From positions 372,001 to 436,000 of the forward strand of contig OX637796.1 in NCBI GenBank assembly GCA_951802425.1: a stretch of DNA of 64,000 bases, read 5' to 3'. The stretch is from Clavaria fumosa (lineage: Eukaryota > Basidiomycota > Agaricomycetes > Agaricales > Clavariaceae). Below the pieces are notes generated by a model. The model saw only the letters and a list, made by a program, of their open reading frames with translations. It was not told where the DNA came from and searched no databases. The translations under genes and the position numbers were made by a program. Shown here in pieces: positions 35,078-47,395 of the stretch (position 1 is the stretch's first letter; each line of letters opens with the position of its first letter).

Positions 35078-35663
35078 TCAAAATTACGAAGGAAATGTAA
35101 GGACATTGACACAGCATGGTAGAAATTGGGTGCTGGGGCGGGCAATAGGATCTGGTGAGTGTTTTGTCATAGCGAGTAACCGATGGCGTACAATATCAGA
35201 GTCCGCCCACGAAGAGCCATGTTCAGCAAGGTCATGAGGAGGAAGGAGGGCGGGCGGAGAATGTCAATTCCGTCGGCCAACTGCTACAATATCCACCCGC
35301 CACGAGAAAACCACTCAACCCGATACAGACAAACCGCTAACTGCCAATGTCTTGGACGCGGTACATAAATAAAGCCACGTGCGTTCGCGCAACGAGGTGC
35401 CACGTGCGGGCGCGCAACGAGGTGACATAAGGAGTGAAGAAACAAAGCAACAAAGCGAGAAAGTGAGATGACAAAGCGACGGAAATGAAGCATCAAAGCA
35501 AAGTGAGAAAGGGAAGCAATAAAGCGACAAAATAGCGGCGAGGCAAGAAAGTGAAACAACAAAGCGAGAAAGCGAGAAAGCGTAGGCTAGAATATCAGCT
35601 AGGAACAGATCAGTTCCATTTCTTCTTCGGAACACAACAGACAACCCCAACACTCACCAGGAG
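35078..35663. other. Spacer with purine-rich low-complexity stretch
   Basis: 35430-35580 is made of GCGACAAAGCGAGAAAG-type repeats just upstream of the small spliced gene; similar sequence, inverted, lies upstream of the minus-strand gene at 3.06 kb. No gene is seen. Confidence 0.5.
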
Positions 35664-36126
35664 ATGCCCGCCTTGACACCAACGGCCCAGCTCCCCCACA
35701 CGACATTCAATGACGAGCTTCCCCCACTGGTTACTGCCCCATTGATTAACAACACACGCGAGTCAGCCGGCGCATATCGACACCTCCGAAGTGTTGTGAG
35801 CAAACTGTGTAAAGCAAACACTCTAAGCATGCTTAGTATTTCACGAGGTCATGGGAATATACGCACAGAGGGAAGTAAACGATGCGTATAAGCGATACCA
35901 GTCTCTTCACATCACCGCACGTTCTGCCGAGCTACGATACCGTCATGCACTTCGTATGGCCTACCACTATCGGAAGCTGATGGTTGACATAAAACACGAC
36001 ATACGTCAGGCTCATCAGCAGGGGCGCACACTGCAGCAAATAGCTCGACATGGGATGCTTACCGGAGAGATGTGCCTCCCCGTAGAAGAGGCGTACGTGA
36101 ATCCAGTATCCTCTGAATGTTCATGA
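35664..36126 (+). CDS. Small spliced gene, ~136 residues, unknown function
   Basis: ATG at 35664 opens M-P-A-L-T-P-T-A-Q-L-P-H. Exon 1 ends at 35795 (GTT|GTGAGC). With an acceptor at 35847 the intron is 52 bp, has a CTAAG branch-like motif, and joins in phase to V-M-G-I-Y-A-Q-R-E-V-N-D-A-Y-K-R-Y. The C-terminal part is helical and rich in R, H, Q and Y (A-L-R-M-A-Y-H-Y-R-K-L) and ends S-S-E-C-S, TGA at 36124. No stop interrupts it, unlike nearly everything else here. No family recognised. It lies inside the 13.3-kb segment, so it may be captured cargo. An acceptor at 35836 would break the frame, which is why I chose the later one. Confidence 0.5.
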
Positions 36127-36278
36127 GGCTACATTCTTCGCAATACAGGGAACACAATGTGGAGTCATGGAGAGGGCCATTCGCCAACCACTAACTGCGA
36201 GCGCTGGTACAAAGTGTAAGTGAGCACTGCCGTGTATGTAATGCCTGCCCGAAACTCAAATACTGCCAGTGCTCACCA

Positions 36279-36441
36279 CAATCATTGCCCATGTCCCTGC
36301 CGCTAGGGTTTGTACAGTGGATATGCATGTATTGTATGATTGAAGCGGCCGAAACGGCACAATCATTGCCCATGTCCCTGCCGCTAGGGTTTGTACAGTG
36401 GATATGCATGTATTGTATGATTGAAGCGGCCGAAACGGCAC
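36279..36441 (+). repeat. 81-bp tandem repeat, two copies
   Basis: ACAATCATTGCCCATGTCCC ... GAAGCGGCCGAAACGGC is repeated head to tail with no difference that I can see; each unit contains GCGGCCG and an AATACATGCAT-type stretch. Confidence 0.9.
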
Positions 36442-36615
36442 AATAATTTATGCGCCTGTTCGAGACTTTCAAGACTAGAGGCGTAACGGCAGTGCAGTGG
36501 CGAATGCTAGTAATTTATGCGCCAGTTTGAGATGTCAGCAGTCGAAAAAGGATGTAAGACAAACCTTCATCGCCTGTCCCCAACATCAGTGTCGTCCACA
36601 AGTCACCTACGCTGA

Positions 36616-36986
36616 TGATGACTTGCGACGCTTCTCCGCACATCGTCGGGCTAAGCCTTCGGGCGCTCATCATCGCCTGTCCCCAACGTCCCCAACGTTC
36701 TCAACATCCCCAACATCAGTGCCATACGCAGATGACGACAATTTTGGTTTAGGATACTGACGACGCCGCTATTCTGATGCTTTTGCGCAATGCGCCTCAT
36801 TATTGTTACATTTTCTGTGCTATCTATTGTATAAAGTATGACGACGGTCAGCGGTTGAGGACTGTGCGATGATGTGGTTGGAAGCAAGAAGAAATAAACA
36901 TTACCAAACAAACCCCCCTGCTTGCTTACGCCCCACACTTCGGTAACTGCCGAGTGCAGTACATATATGGAAACGCCATGTTCGCG
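36616..36986 (+). repeat. Nested inverted repeat, left arm
   Basis: GATGACTTGCGACGC to AACGCCATGTTCGCG, matched in reverse at 39914-40289 with about 95% identity by eye; it encloses the Prp19-like fragment and the CAG tract. Confidence 0.9.
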
Positions 36987-37160
36987 TACCCACGCATTCA
37001 GATTCCAGTTTATTCCTAATATTCGGTCTGGCCTTCCAAGTATCGAGAGGGCTCACCCGTGTTAACCCCGTGTTCCCACGCCTGTCACTGCCATCATGCG
37101 CCCGCCCACCGTCCTGAACCTTCGTGCTCATCGTCCCCAACAACGAGCTCAATCATTTGT

Positions 37161-37811
37161 CAATACAGTACAATATATCATACTGCATCACCGCATACTG
37201 TATCAGGTCCCATAATGTATCGGTTTTGACCTGGAACGGACTTGGGCCAGTGGGGATATCCATATTTTGTGGATAACGAATATTGTATCAGGCCGATGGT
37301 CTGTTTATACAGTATGGAATTCAAATACTAGCCCTAGGTATATTTGAAATATGAGAAGTTTTCACTGGCTGAACCCCCAGCATGTCCAAAACAGCTGATG
37401 GAAGTGTAAACCACACCAACCTGCTGCATATGCAAGTAAACCTGGTCCCAAAGGACCCCAAGCCTGCACACACATTATGTAATTAATATGCATTGTTCAT
37501 GTTTGTATCAACTGGTTACATAAGCAAACATACTTTGATGTCTTGTGAAAATTTTCAATCGATGGAGCAAGGTTCCCGGAAGTGCCAGAATCAGCGACAA
37601 CCACTAGTTACTACAGAAGGAGCTACAAACTATGAAGCAGGTGACATTGAGCAGTCTCTGGTGCAAATGCAACGGTGCTCAGGGTGTCACACTGTAGCAG
37701 GGTCACAGTGTCACAAAATGTGACGCCACACCCTATCGTATACCATGGCATACCGTATCGCCCTAGGGCTTGGCCAAATCATATACGTTATGATATATTG
37801 TACTGTATCTT
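37161..37811. mobile_element. ~650-bp MITE-like element
   Basis: ATACAGTACAATATATCATA at 37163-37182 has its exact reverse complement at 37789-37808. The interior is AT-rich and non-coding, with further related GTATCA/TATACGATA motifs near each end. Confidence 0.65.
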
Positions 37812-37888
37812 GTCAAGAATATATATTTTGATTCGGTTCTTTTTCATACATGCTTTAAATACATGTCTACTTCATTATACAATCCTTC

Positions 37889-38230
37889 ATGGACATTGTC
37901 ACTGCCCACCGCTGTGACCGCTTGGCATCTGGGAAGGGCATTGGTGCACATCCCACATCAACCCTTCTTGCCCTCAGTTCTCTCGATAAGACGTACTCCC
38001 TCCACGAATTATTTGCCAACAAGCTGATCTTCCGCTCAGTCGCATCCGACAAGCCGTTCACATCCTTAGCTGTGCATCCAGACGGCGCACTCCTCGGGCT
38101 CGGCGGCATGCCATCATCGACGATCCACCATCTCTCTCGGCGACTCTTTCAAGGTGAACAAGGTGGTGTACGATTCGTGCGCGCAGTTGTTTGGCGTAGG
38201 CGGGAACAAGGGACAAGCAGGTCAGGTTCC
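37889..38230 (+). pseudogene. Prp19-like WD40 fragment
   Basis: The frame reads A-H-P-T-S-T-L-L-A-L-S-S-L-D-K-T-Y-S-L-H, then F-R-S-V-A-S-D-K-P-F-T-S-L-A-V-H-P-D-G-A-L-L-G-L-G and S-S-T-I-H. This is the C-terminal WD40 propeller pattern of the splicing and ubiquitin ligase factor Prp19. A later stretch in another frame (F-K-V-N-K-V-V-Y-D-S-C-A-Q, near 38140) fits the family's last blade, so at least one frameshift and a deletion are present. The U-box end is absent. It lies between the nested inverted repeats, so it is probably a captured piece of a host gene. Confidence 0.6.
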
Positions 38231-38831
38231 AGGAGGGTGGAGAGATTACTGACTTTGTCTTTTGTTGCGAGAGCGCGAGGAAAATATGGGGTGCGGATGG
38301 AGGATTCAGAGAGCAGCAATGTCTTGAGTCGTTTTAGTCGGCGGCCTCTCCTGGTTTACAATAGTATCATCAATCCTTGTTTTTGCTTCGTTCATTTCAG
38401 CGGTTCATGTATGTCAACTGTCTCTGCCTCAGGCGCCTCCAGTACCTCTGGCTCCAAGACTGAAAGCAATGGACAACTTTTGGTCATCTAAAAAATTGCA
38501 GCTGAACTGATAACAGACATGAACTTCGCGCCGTTCTCCTCATCATTGGCAACAACGACAAGCTTGTTCATGGCTGCTCCCGCCTGCCCTTGCTGCACTG
38601 CTGCCATTCTCACTCCTCGCCCTACTGCCACCTCCGTTCCCCGCCCTGCTGCCGCCACTGCCACTCCCTGCCCAGCTGCCACTTGCCCAGCTGCCACCAA
38701 TGGCCCAAGTCCCCGCCGTTGGTCAGCGACCACTGTCGGGGGCTTGCGCCATTGTTGCCGCATGCTGTTGCCTCTGCCGCAGCCACCATTGTTGTTATTG
38801 CCGTCGCTGGCTGCTGAAGCCGCTGGCCCCT

Positions 38832-39640
<809 letters not shown>

Positions 39641-39913
39641 GCCGTCGCCGGCCCGTGTAGCAGGTATTGTCATTCTGTCGTTGTTGTCGCCGCACGCTGC
39701 TGTTGCTCCCGCTGTCGTTGCCACGAATTGGACTGAAAAATGATAGGTCGAGGGGAGAAGGGATGGGGACGAACCGTTGCTGCCAGCTGCTGCTGCTACT
39801 ATGCCTTGCTGTAGGTGAAGTGCAGCGCAAGCACGACTCGGAAGGCGCTCACTGACCTGTGTCATCTCGAGCACCTCGCGCGTGAAGAGTGGTGGTGTGA
39901 CCCAGACCGTCGA

Positions 39914-40289
39914 CGCGAACATGGCGTTTCCATATGTGTGCAGACTGCACTCGGCAGTTACCGAAGCGTGGGGCGTAAGTAAGCAGGGGGGGTTGTTTGG
40001 TAATGTTTTTTTCTTCTCGCTTCCAACCACATCATCGCGCAATCCTCAACCGCTGACCATCGTCGGCATACTTTATACCAGCCAGTTAATAGATAGCATA
40101 GAAAATGTAACAATAATGAGGCGCATTGCGCAAAAGCATCAAAATAGCGGCGTCGTCAGTATCCTAAACCAAAATTGTTGTCATCTGCGTACGGCACTGA
40201 TGTTGGGGATGTTGGGGATGTTGGGGACAGGCAATGATGAGCGCCCGAAGGCTTAGCCCGACGATGTGCAGAAAGCGTCGCAAGTCATC
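39914..40289 (-). repeat. Nested inverted repeat, right arm
   Basis: Reverse complement of 36616-36986, with two short insertions (an AACTGGCTGG-like one and a CTGCACAC-like one) relative to the left arm. It ends at CGCAAGTCATC. Confidence 0.9.
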
Positions 40290-41689
40290 AGGTTCAACTA
40301 GCACACTATGGCACTCAAATACACGACTTCACCATGCCTCAAGTTTGTCGCGCTCGACGTCTATGTATGACACTCAATTACATGACTTCACCATGCCTCA
40401 AGTTTGTCGCGCTCGATGTCCATTTTATCAGCCTATCCAATCTAAACGTCCATCTGGTCAACAATCCACGCTTTCTCCCTCACTGCCCTCACCACCCGCC
40501 GCATTCTGGACATCATATTCCTGCTCTTCGTCAGCATCATTGCTATCTTACGTCACCTGAGGTCGCTTTATCAGTCCGACGGCGCCTCTTCGCCTGTTCC
40601 AGTGCTCCGGGCAGTAGTCGTCTCTTATGTGAGTTGCTTTTCCTGTGATTACTGAGATATTGTTTGACCAGTTCGGCTGTAGCCCAGTCATTCTGAAAAT
40701 ATGAAAGATGGGGTTGAAGGCAATGTGCCTACGTGGACGACTTAAGTCACGATTGTCTACGATATCCCTTGCTTACCATCTTGAATAAGTCTCCCAGGTC
40801 CTTGGTGGGTTGGTGACGATATGCGAGCTGCAGGTCAAGACGGACTTGATGCACAAGGTCACGTATGGTTGACTGCTCCAAAATGTTAGTAGGTGCCGAA
40901 GAAATTATGCATTGGCACGACAAGTGGAAAGCAGGGAGCTACTTCCATCTTAGCACAAGCCCTCTACTCCAGTGGCACTCCTTTGCATCTATCTCTGAGC
41001 CGGGGAAGACCGGATTCTCGTTCATCATCTCCAACTCAGGTGACTGGACAGGCAGGATTATCGCTGCGTTTCTGGCTGCACAATAAGGTGGAACGAGCAG
41101 GATGAGCCATCATGTCACCTGGCCAGAGGGAGAAGGAGAACATAGGATTGGGACTAGAGAGGCTTAGACAATGGGGACAAGGAAGATTTTTTTGAGGTCG
41201 GTGCCTCCCTCCTGGAACTGGGTCAGTCATTCACAAACTTAGATGACAGTACCAATCTCAATATGGGCATAGACAAGAGGGCATTTACTATAGTCTAATC
41301 AGTGACCCGAGCATACCCCCTTGGCATCCGTGCCTCCCACACTCTGCGTCTTTCGCCCTTGCACACCATGCCCCATGCATCTTTCGCCCTTGCACACCAT
41401 GCCCTGTGCGTCTCATGCTCCGCGCCTCTAGATGCCCTGCATCTCATCCTCTGCTTCTTTCCTTTTCACCCTAGTGCTTGCTTTTCACTTAAGACCTCTT
41501 TTTCCCTGCTCCTCTGCCTCCTCTCTTGCCCTCCCTTGCATATGTCATCCCTCCTTGCTCTCATTTGTTGTCCCTCCACCAGCCTTGCATCTGTATTTTG
41601 TGTTGCTACCCTCCTGCCCTCTCCATGTATAGTAGTTGTGCCCTTGTTTGGCCTAAATGTCCTACATATGGCCCACTCACCAATTTCAC
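40290..41689. other. Region without a recognisable gene
   Basis: It starts with a ~60-bp duplication (CTTCACCATGCCTCAAGTTTGTCGCGCTCGA near 40325 and 40385). The rest has short open frames on both strands (for example plus 40865-41086) but no motif or exon pattern that I can support, then a pyrimidine-rich stretch at 41330-41640. Confidence 0.4.
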
Positions 41690-42110
41690 CTGCAGGCAAC
41701 CCAATATCCTCTAGTTTAATATCACCCATATTGGGGGGTGTACTATATAACTCAATCTCATCATGTTGAATATCCCTTGTTGTAAAGAGTGATTTGTACA
41801 ACCCAATATCCTCTAGTTTAATATCACCCATATTGAGGGGTGTACTATATAACTCAATCTTATCATGTTGAAAATCCCTTGTTGTAAAGAGTGATTTGTA
41901 CAACCCAATATCCCCTAGTTTAATATCAACCATATTCAGGGGTGTATTATATAACTCAATCTTATCTAGTGAATATCCCTTGATTTTAATGGTGATTAGA
42001 AATCACCCATCACCTGTTTTGCACTGATTTTTGGGTGAAAGTCACAAATCATCTGACTGGATGGTGATAATAACCTGCTATTGGGTCCATAGTGGCTGTT
42101 ACTACCATTG
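41690..42110 (-). mobile_element. Fragment of the CACTGTA element, inverted
   Basis: Reverse complement of parts of 28070-28330: the same CACCCATCACCTGTTTTGCA, TAACCTGCTATTGGGTCCAT and repeat units with TTTAATATCACCCATATT. The terminus itself is replaced by GTGGCTGTTAC. Confidence 0.7.
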
Positions 42111-42212
42111 TCCCCAGGGTATGCAGGTTATAATCAACCTTGGGATGGAATTGCACTACACACTCTTTACCCACTTAGAACCAGCCCACCTTGGCAGGGA
42201 TGCACAGGTGCA

Positions 42213-42365
42213 GGTAAGTGTCACAAAGGACAGTGTAAGTATCACAAAGGACAGTGTAAGTGTCACAAAGGACAGTGTAAGTGTCACAAGGACAGTGTAA
42301 GTATCACAAAGGACAGTGTAAGCATCACAAAGGACAGTGTAAGTATCACAAAGAAAGTGTAATTG
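42213..42365 (+). repeat. Second array of the 20-21-bp minisatellite, inverted
   Basis: Seven to eight units of AGTGTAAGTATCACAAAGGAC, the reverse complement of the array at 32.4 kb. It sits at the mirror position in the 13.3-kb segment. Confidence 0.95.
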
Positions 42366-42894
42366 TCACACTATCAGTAGTTGGCATGCATCTTTCAGGC
42401 TCAAAGCAGCTCTGGGTTGACTCAAGCCATGGTTTCTGGATATATTTGGTAATTACACATTCCAGATGGAATGACACAGAAGGAACCTGGATATCTGTCA
42501 TTGGAAGACATCAGGATCACCACATTTAGTGTTACCTGCCTCCCACAGATTCAAAGACAGAAGCAACCAAACAAGCAATGTAATGGTTGGCAGCTGGTGA
42601 CAGAAGTGGTGGTGTCACTATGGATTACATAATACCATACCACAATGAACTACATAATACACTATCAATAACACTGGCAGCATTGCCTGCAGCCAGTGTC
42701 CAGTCCCACCTCAAGACTAGGCACAGCTCTCCACTCACCCAGCCCAAGTTTCTTTCCAGTCTCACACTTTATCTCAATCTTTTGAAGATGCTGACAGCCA
42801 CTTGCCTATCTGGGCTGTGGTACATCAGCTTGAGCTCTTGCACCAACAGGGAACTGCTCACCTATAGCATTGGCCAAATAAAATTTTTATTCTG

Positions 42895-44031
42895 AAATAA
42901 TAACAGTATGACAACAATAGTGTAGGGTAATTAAGTTTTATTTGGTGACATCTGTTTAGTAAGAGAAGTCACAATTGCCTTGCATGGTGGGAGGTGGATG
43001 ATGATTAGCATGGAGGCTGTAGGTTGTTGGAGCAGGAGTGGTTGTGTTTTTATGTATTATCCTGCTACTATCCATGCATATCAGTAAAATAAGGTTGGAT
43101 ATGGGGGCTAAAAGACAAAACCTATCATCAATACAGTGACAGTGTCCTCTGTGACACTGCCACAGTAACAATGACATAGCCAGAGCATCAGTCAGAGCAT
43201 CATGAAAATTCACCTTATTGTTCCAATGGGACACTCACTTTCATTACACTGCTAGTACAACAGAAGTGCTATAAAGGACACTGTTGCTGCACCATTTGTG
43301 TGGTGTCACTAAGGACACTTTATCACACAATTAGTTTCAGCCCAGGCCAGGGATCTTAAAACATGAGTACTACAGACTTCAGCTGCTATTCTGATGGCAC
43401 AGGTTGTCAACAGGCAGTGATAGTGTGCAGCCAATACCAGGCAGTATTGGAAGGCTCCTGGAGGGGTAGTAGAGCATGGGCAGTATGGGTAGCAAACATG
43501 TGAAGCCAGGTTGTGTTGGCTGCAAGCAGGGGTGCTGGGCAGTGCCAGGCAGCAAGTAGGGGTAACCAGGAAGCACCAGGCAGTGTGGGTAGTGTGCAGA
43601 GGCTATCAGGTGGTGGGGTGGAGTGCTGGGCTGCACAGGTGGCAAGCAGTGTATAAGCCATGGCATTGGCCTGGCTCAAGGCTTGGGAATCTGTGGTCTG
43701 GGCCAAAACATGTGGAAGCAGACCCAATGGTCCAGCCTGGCTTAGTCTGGCTTATGGCCTGAAGCTGGGCCATGTCCATCATTAATCCTGGTGCTGGGTG
43801 ACCTGCCAGGGTAAAATTGCACAGGGACCCCCAGACACCCCGTGACAGGGCCTGGCACCTGGGATGGTGTACTGTGCAGTTCATCACTTTGGTGCACTTT
43901 TAAGAACTATCCCATGCATCCAGTGCACTTTCCCAAGCACACAACTAACTATACCAAAGGGGGCTATTAGCCCTAATTCCACCTATAATTTAATAAGGCT
44001 AATAGCCCTCATGTGGGGGTTACCTGAAGTG
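42895..44031 (-). repeat. Right long inverted-repeat arm
   Basis: Reverse complement of the left arm. The outer ~200 bp are nearly identical; inner parts differ by many substitutions and small indels. Confidence 0.9.
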
Positions 44032-44032
44032 A

Positions 44033-44390
44033 TACATCAAAAGCCACCGCTATCGCCACACCCTCAACAACCTTTGTCAGTTGGTTGTGCAGTGGTTATT
44101 TGAGCTCCACAAACTTAACCTTTCACAAACAGGTTTGCTTTCTTATCATTAGCTTATCTTGGACTAAGGTCTTCGTTATTAGGATACAAGGCATGGATGC
44201 ATATCACAAAAGCATTACAAAAACGTTGTGCAGCCATTCAAAATGCGGTTAAAACATATAATGCTGCTGCGACCAGCTTGGACCCACCCCCGACTGTTGA
44301 CTGGTCAAAGATCTTGCATGCCAACTTCCTTGAAGAATTTAACTTCCTCCATGACCCACATGACAATCTCTCAATAAAGCCATGGGCACA
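44033..44390 (+). pseudogene. KDZ-2 transposase, C-terminal part
   Basis: Right after the inverted-repeat segment the frame reads Y-I-K-S-H-R-Y-R-H-T-L-N-N-L, preceded by TGA at 44028. It continues L-V-V-Q-W-L-F-E-L-H-K-L-N-L-S-Q-T, then after a small intron I-T-K-A-L-Q-K-R-C-A-A-I-Q, N-A-A-A-T-S-L-D-P-P-P and D-W-S-K to S-I-K-P-W-A-Q-P. These are successive C-terminal blocks of KDZ transposases and complete the copy at 29.5-30.7 kb. At about 44390 the sequence switches to the companion gene, so the far C-terminus is missing. Confidence 0.8.
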
Positions 44391-45657
44391 GCCAGTGATC
44401 CCATACCCATCACTTGGTCACCAAGCCAACAAATACCTTGCTGCTGCTCTGAACATGTCTTGTAACCTTGGTGGCGGCGAACCAAATGCACCACAATCCT
44501 GAAGACTCCAGTGGAAAAGTCTGCATTCTTACCCATTGTCAGGAGAGGAAGGCTCGATATAATGAAGCATACAAAGCTGCTGAGGCCATTATCATGGCAG
44601 AAGTGACAAAGTTGAGTGAGGCTTTTGGCAAAGACACACCAAAACAATGCTATCAGAAGCTGCTTCCAAGGGCATGACTCTCACAAAAACAGCAGTCTGT
44701 ATCAAGGTGGAACGCATACCTGCAGCAGGAGGTCAGGCGTAGGAATGATGGTATGTATAGCCTTACACTTTCTCTTGCATACATACTGATGCATAGTCGT
44801 AGAACTCCCAGCAGGCATGCCCCAGCTCAAAGCCCCTGCCTATGCATCACAAATATCTGCAGACTGGAATGCCATGTCAAATGACCAAAATTATCATGCA
44901 AAGGTTTTGTTGTTGAAGAGTGAGACAAGCATCTTGATTTTGAAAGCACTCCATGAGTCCTTCAATGTTATTGTAACTTACTCATGATCAACTGGGGCCA
45001 GGGGAAATAACGCACTCGAAGGCTATGATGTATTATCAAAGTTTTGACGAACACATCACATGCACTTATCGAGTTGTCATTGAGGGCTGGCCACTCCCCA
45101 AATTCTGTTGTCCTAGCGATGTCAGCTCTATTGCTGAAGTACAATTATTGTTCCAGGCATGGAAGTCAGGTGCCTCACATTTCCACAAACTGACAGATGC
45201 TGAGTGGGAGAGTTTACTCAACAAGGATTTGGAAGTGAAAACAAATGAAGGGGAGCAGCAGCGCAAGGCCAGCATGAGCCATGAAAACACAACATCCCTG
45301 AGCACAGCTCCTGCAGGTGTGTCCAGTTCATCTTTGCTCAAATGTATGACATTTATGACAATTGTTATAGGTGCGACAGATCATGTCATCACACCTGCCC
45401 TGCCAGTGTGTCCCTCCTTAACTGCTGCTGCAACCATAGCAAACTTACCCACACCAGCAAATTCCACTCTCCCATCTTCTGAAGGCCATCGAAGTATGAA
45501 GCGCAGCAAGACTGCACCATTCACAGATTTTGTGAATACAATCACGACACTTGATGGACAAATTGCTCATGATGGGAAGCAACAGAAGCCACATGCAGAT
45601 AAAGGTCAGTTGAGAACAAGAAGGAAGGTATTGACAGCAACTGCACTGGATGGTTAA
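44391..45657 (+). pseudogene. Transposon companion gene with HMG-like region, joined to KDZ-2
   Basis: After the switch the reading is G-G-E-P-N-A-P-Q-S, then in another frame V-C-I-L-T-H-C-Q-E-R-K-A-R-Y-N-E-A-Y-K, and Q-K-L-L-P-R-A followed by TGA at 44675-44677. In the same frame it continues S-R-W-N-A-Y-L-Q-Q-E-V-R-R-R-N-D to a GTATGT donor. The next exon (A-S-Q-I-S-A-D-W-N-A-M-S) makes an HMG-box-like pair. The last exon contains Y-R-V-V-I-E-G-W-P-L-P-K-F-C-C-P-S-D-V-S and L-F-Q-A-W-K-S-G-A, ending at 45655. The G-W-P-L-x-x-F-x-x-P block is one that I recall in mushroom transposon-associated genes; the function is not established. It has a frameshift and a stop. Confidence 0.5.
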
Positions 45658-46894
45658 GATGTCACCTAGTTGTTCCACCTCTTTGTGTCCTCACTGCTAT
45701 GTCTTTAGTAATATATTTGTGTCTTAAACTCATCTCCGCAACATGTCAATTCAACATCAACTACAACTACAACAACTACAACACCTACAACAACATTGAG
45801 TGTAAGTGGATTCATATCTCCATGATGCACCAATTCAACATCAACAACAACAACTACAACACAGTAGACTATGAGCAAGGGGAAAAAGAAAGCAAGGAAA
45901 AGGTGAACTATTGAGGGAGATATGAGGGAATGGTCATCATCATCATGGGAGACAATGCCAATGCATCTGCTGGCAATGTCCGGCTGATGTCGGGAGTCAC
46001 CAACCCTGGTGACAGTGGTGGGAACATGTGATGTGATCGTGACAGCACAGGTGGCACCAACAACAACCAATGCACTCTATTTGGGATATCTCAAATATCC
46101 CCTAACAAGGAATCAAGTGGCCCAGCCTGGGCAGTGTGCAATAGTTGCCTTAGTGTAAGCTAAATTGCTTGCCATTTTGTTGGGGCTTGTCTGGCAAGCT
46201 AATTAGCTAATGATTACATGAGGTCCAGGTGCCCATGGTCACAAGCATCACCATGTGACCCACCTCATGATGTGACAACATCAACATGCATATATGCAGC
46301 CATCAGTCAGCTGCATATTTTCTTCCAAACAGCACTAGTAACTACTCCACAGCTACACATTTCAAAGTTTGCTGGAAGACCCCAGGAACCCCAAAAATAG
46401 TTTTGGGGTGAAAAAAAGGTTTGAGAGAAAGCACAAAATGAGAGTAAACATCATCAAAGACATGATGAGGACAAAACAGGGGGACTTTTTTTTTTGGGAA
46501 TATTTCATGTGGGGTCCTTGTTAGGGTGCCACTGCTAAGTACAAACTTGTGAGGACTGTGAGGACTGGATTCTGACTTGTATGCTGGAATTGTTGCTTTG
46601 TGGGTGATGGGAGGAGAGAGAGAGGGGTGGAATATGATAGGTATGGGATGGCCCAGTATAGCATTCCATTTGTTTTGGAATCCTACAGTTGGTTTTGATA
46701 AATGGGAGAATTTTGACTTGTTTGGTCAGCAGCTTTGGCATGCATTGGAAAATAAGTTTGGGGAAAATGTAAACCATGGAAATTGAGGATTAGAGGGGTA
46801 GATATAGGCACACAAAATTTCAAAAGACTAGCTTGAGTGGTTAGCTTGCAGTGAAAGAAAGTGCAGATGCTCCATCTGCACAAGGACTATGCTG
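45658..46894. other. Region without a gene; possible small inverted-repeat element
   Basis: 45740-45860 is an AAC/ACA-rich stretch. CCCTAACAAGGA at 46100-46111 is matched by TCCTTGTTAGGG at 46515-46526, which could mark a 430-bp MITE; the match is only 12 bp. No coding sequence is supported. Confidence 0.35.
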
Positions 46895-47390
46895 TTAGAT
46901 AAGATTGAGTTATATAATACACCCTCAATTTGGGTGATATTAAACTGGAGGACATTAGGTTGTGCAAAACACTCTTGAAATCAAGGGATATTCAACATGA
47001 TGAGATTGAGTTACATAATACACCTCCCAATATGGGTGATATTCAACTAGAAGATATTGGGTTGTGCAAAACACTCTTTACATCAGGGGATATTCAACAT
47101 GATGAGATTGAGTTAAATAATACACCCCCCAATTTGGGTGATATTAAGCTGGAGGATATTGAGTGATATTAAATTGAAGGATATAATACACATCTCAATT
47201 TGAGTGATATTGAACTGGAAAATATTGAGTGATATTGAACTGAAGGATATTGAGTGATACAATGCACCCCTTAATTTAAGTGATATTAAACTGGAAGATA
47301 TTGAGTGATACAATATACTCCCTCAATTTGAGTGATTAAACTGGAGGACTTTGAGTGATACAATACACTGCTCAATCTAAGTGATATTAG
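46895..47390 (+). repeat. Third array of the ~55-bp CACTG-element repeats
   Basis: Begins with the same GATAAGATTGAGTTATATAA and TTTGGGTGATATTAAACTGG as 28186. Longer ~90-bp units with GTTGTGCAAAACACTCTT are inserted among the short ones. Confidence 0.85.
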
Positions 47391-47395
47391 ATTCA

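Noticed and set aside
41302..41769. 155-codon frame rich in Leu, Ser, Pro and Cys
   Set aside because: Pyrimidine-rich low-complexity DNA that runs into the repeat units at 41.7 kb; no motif.
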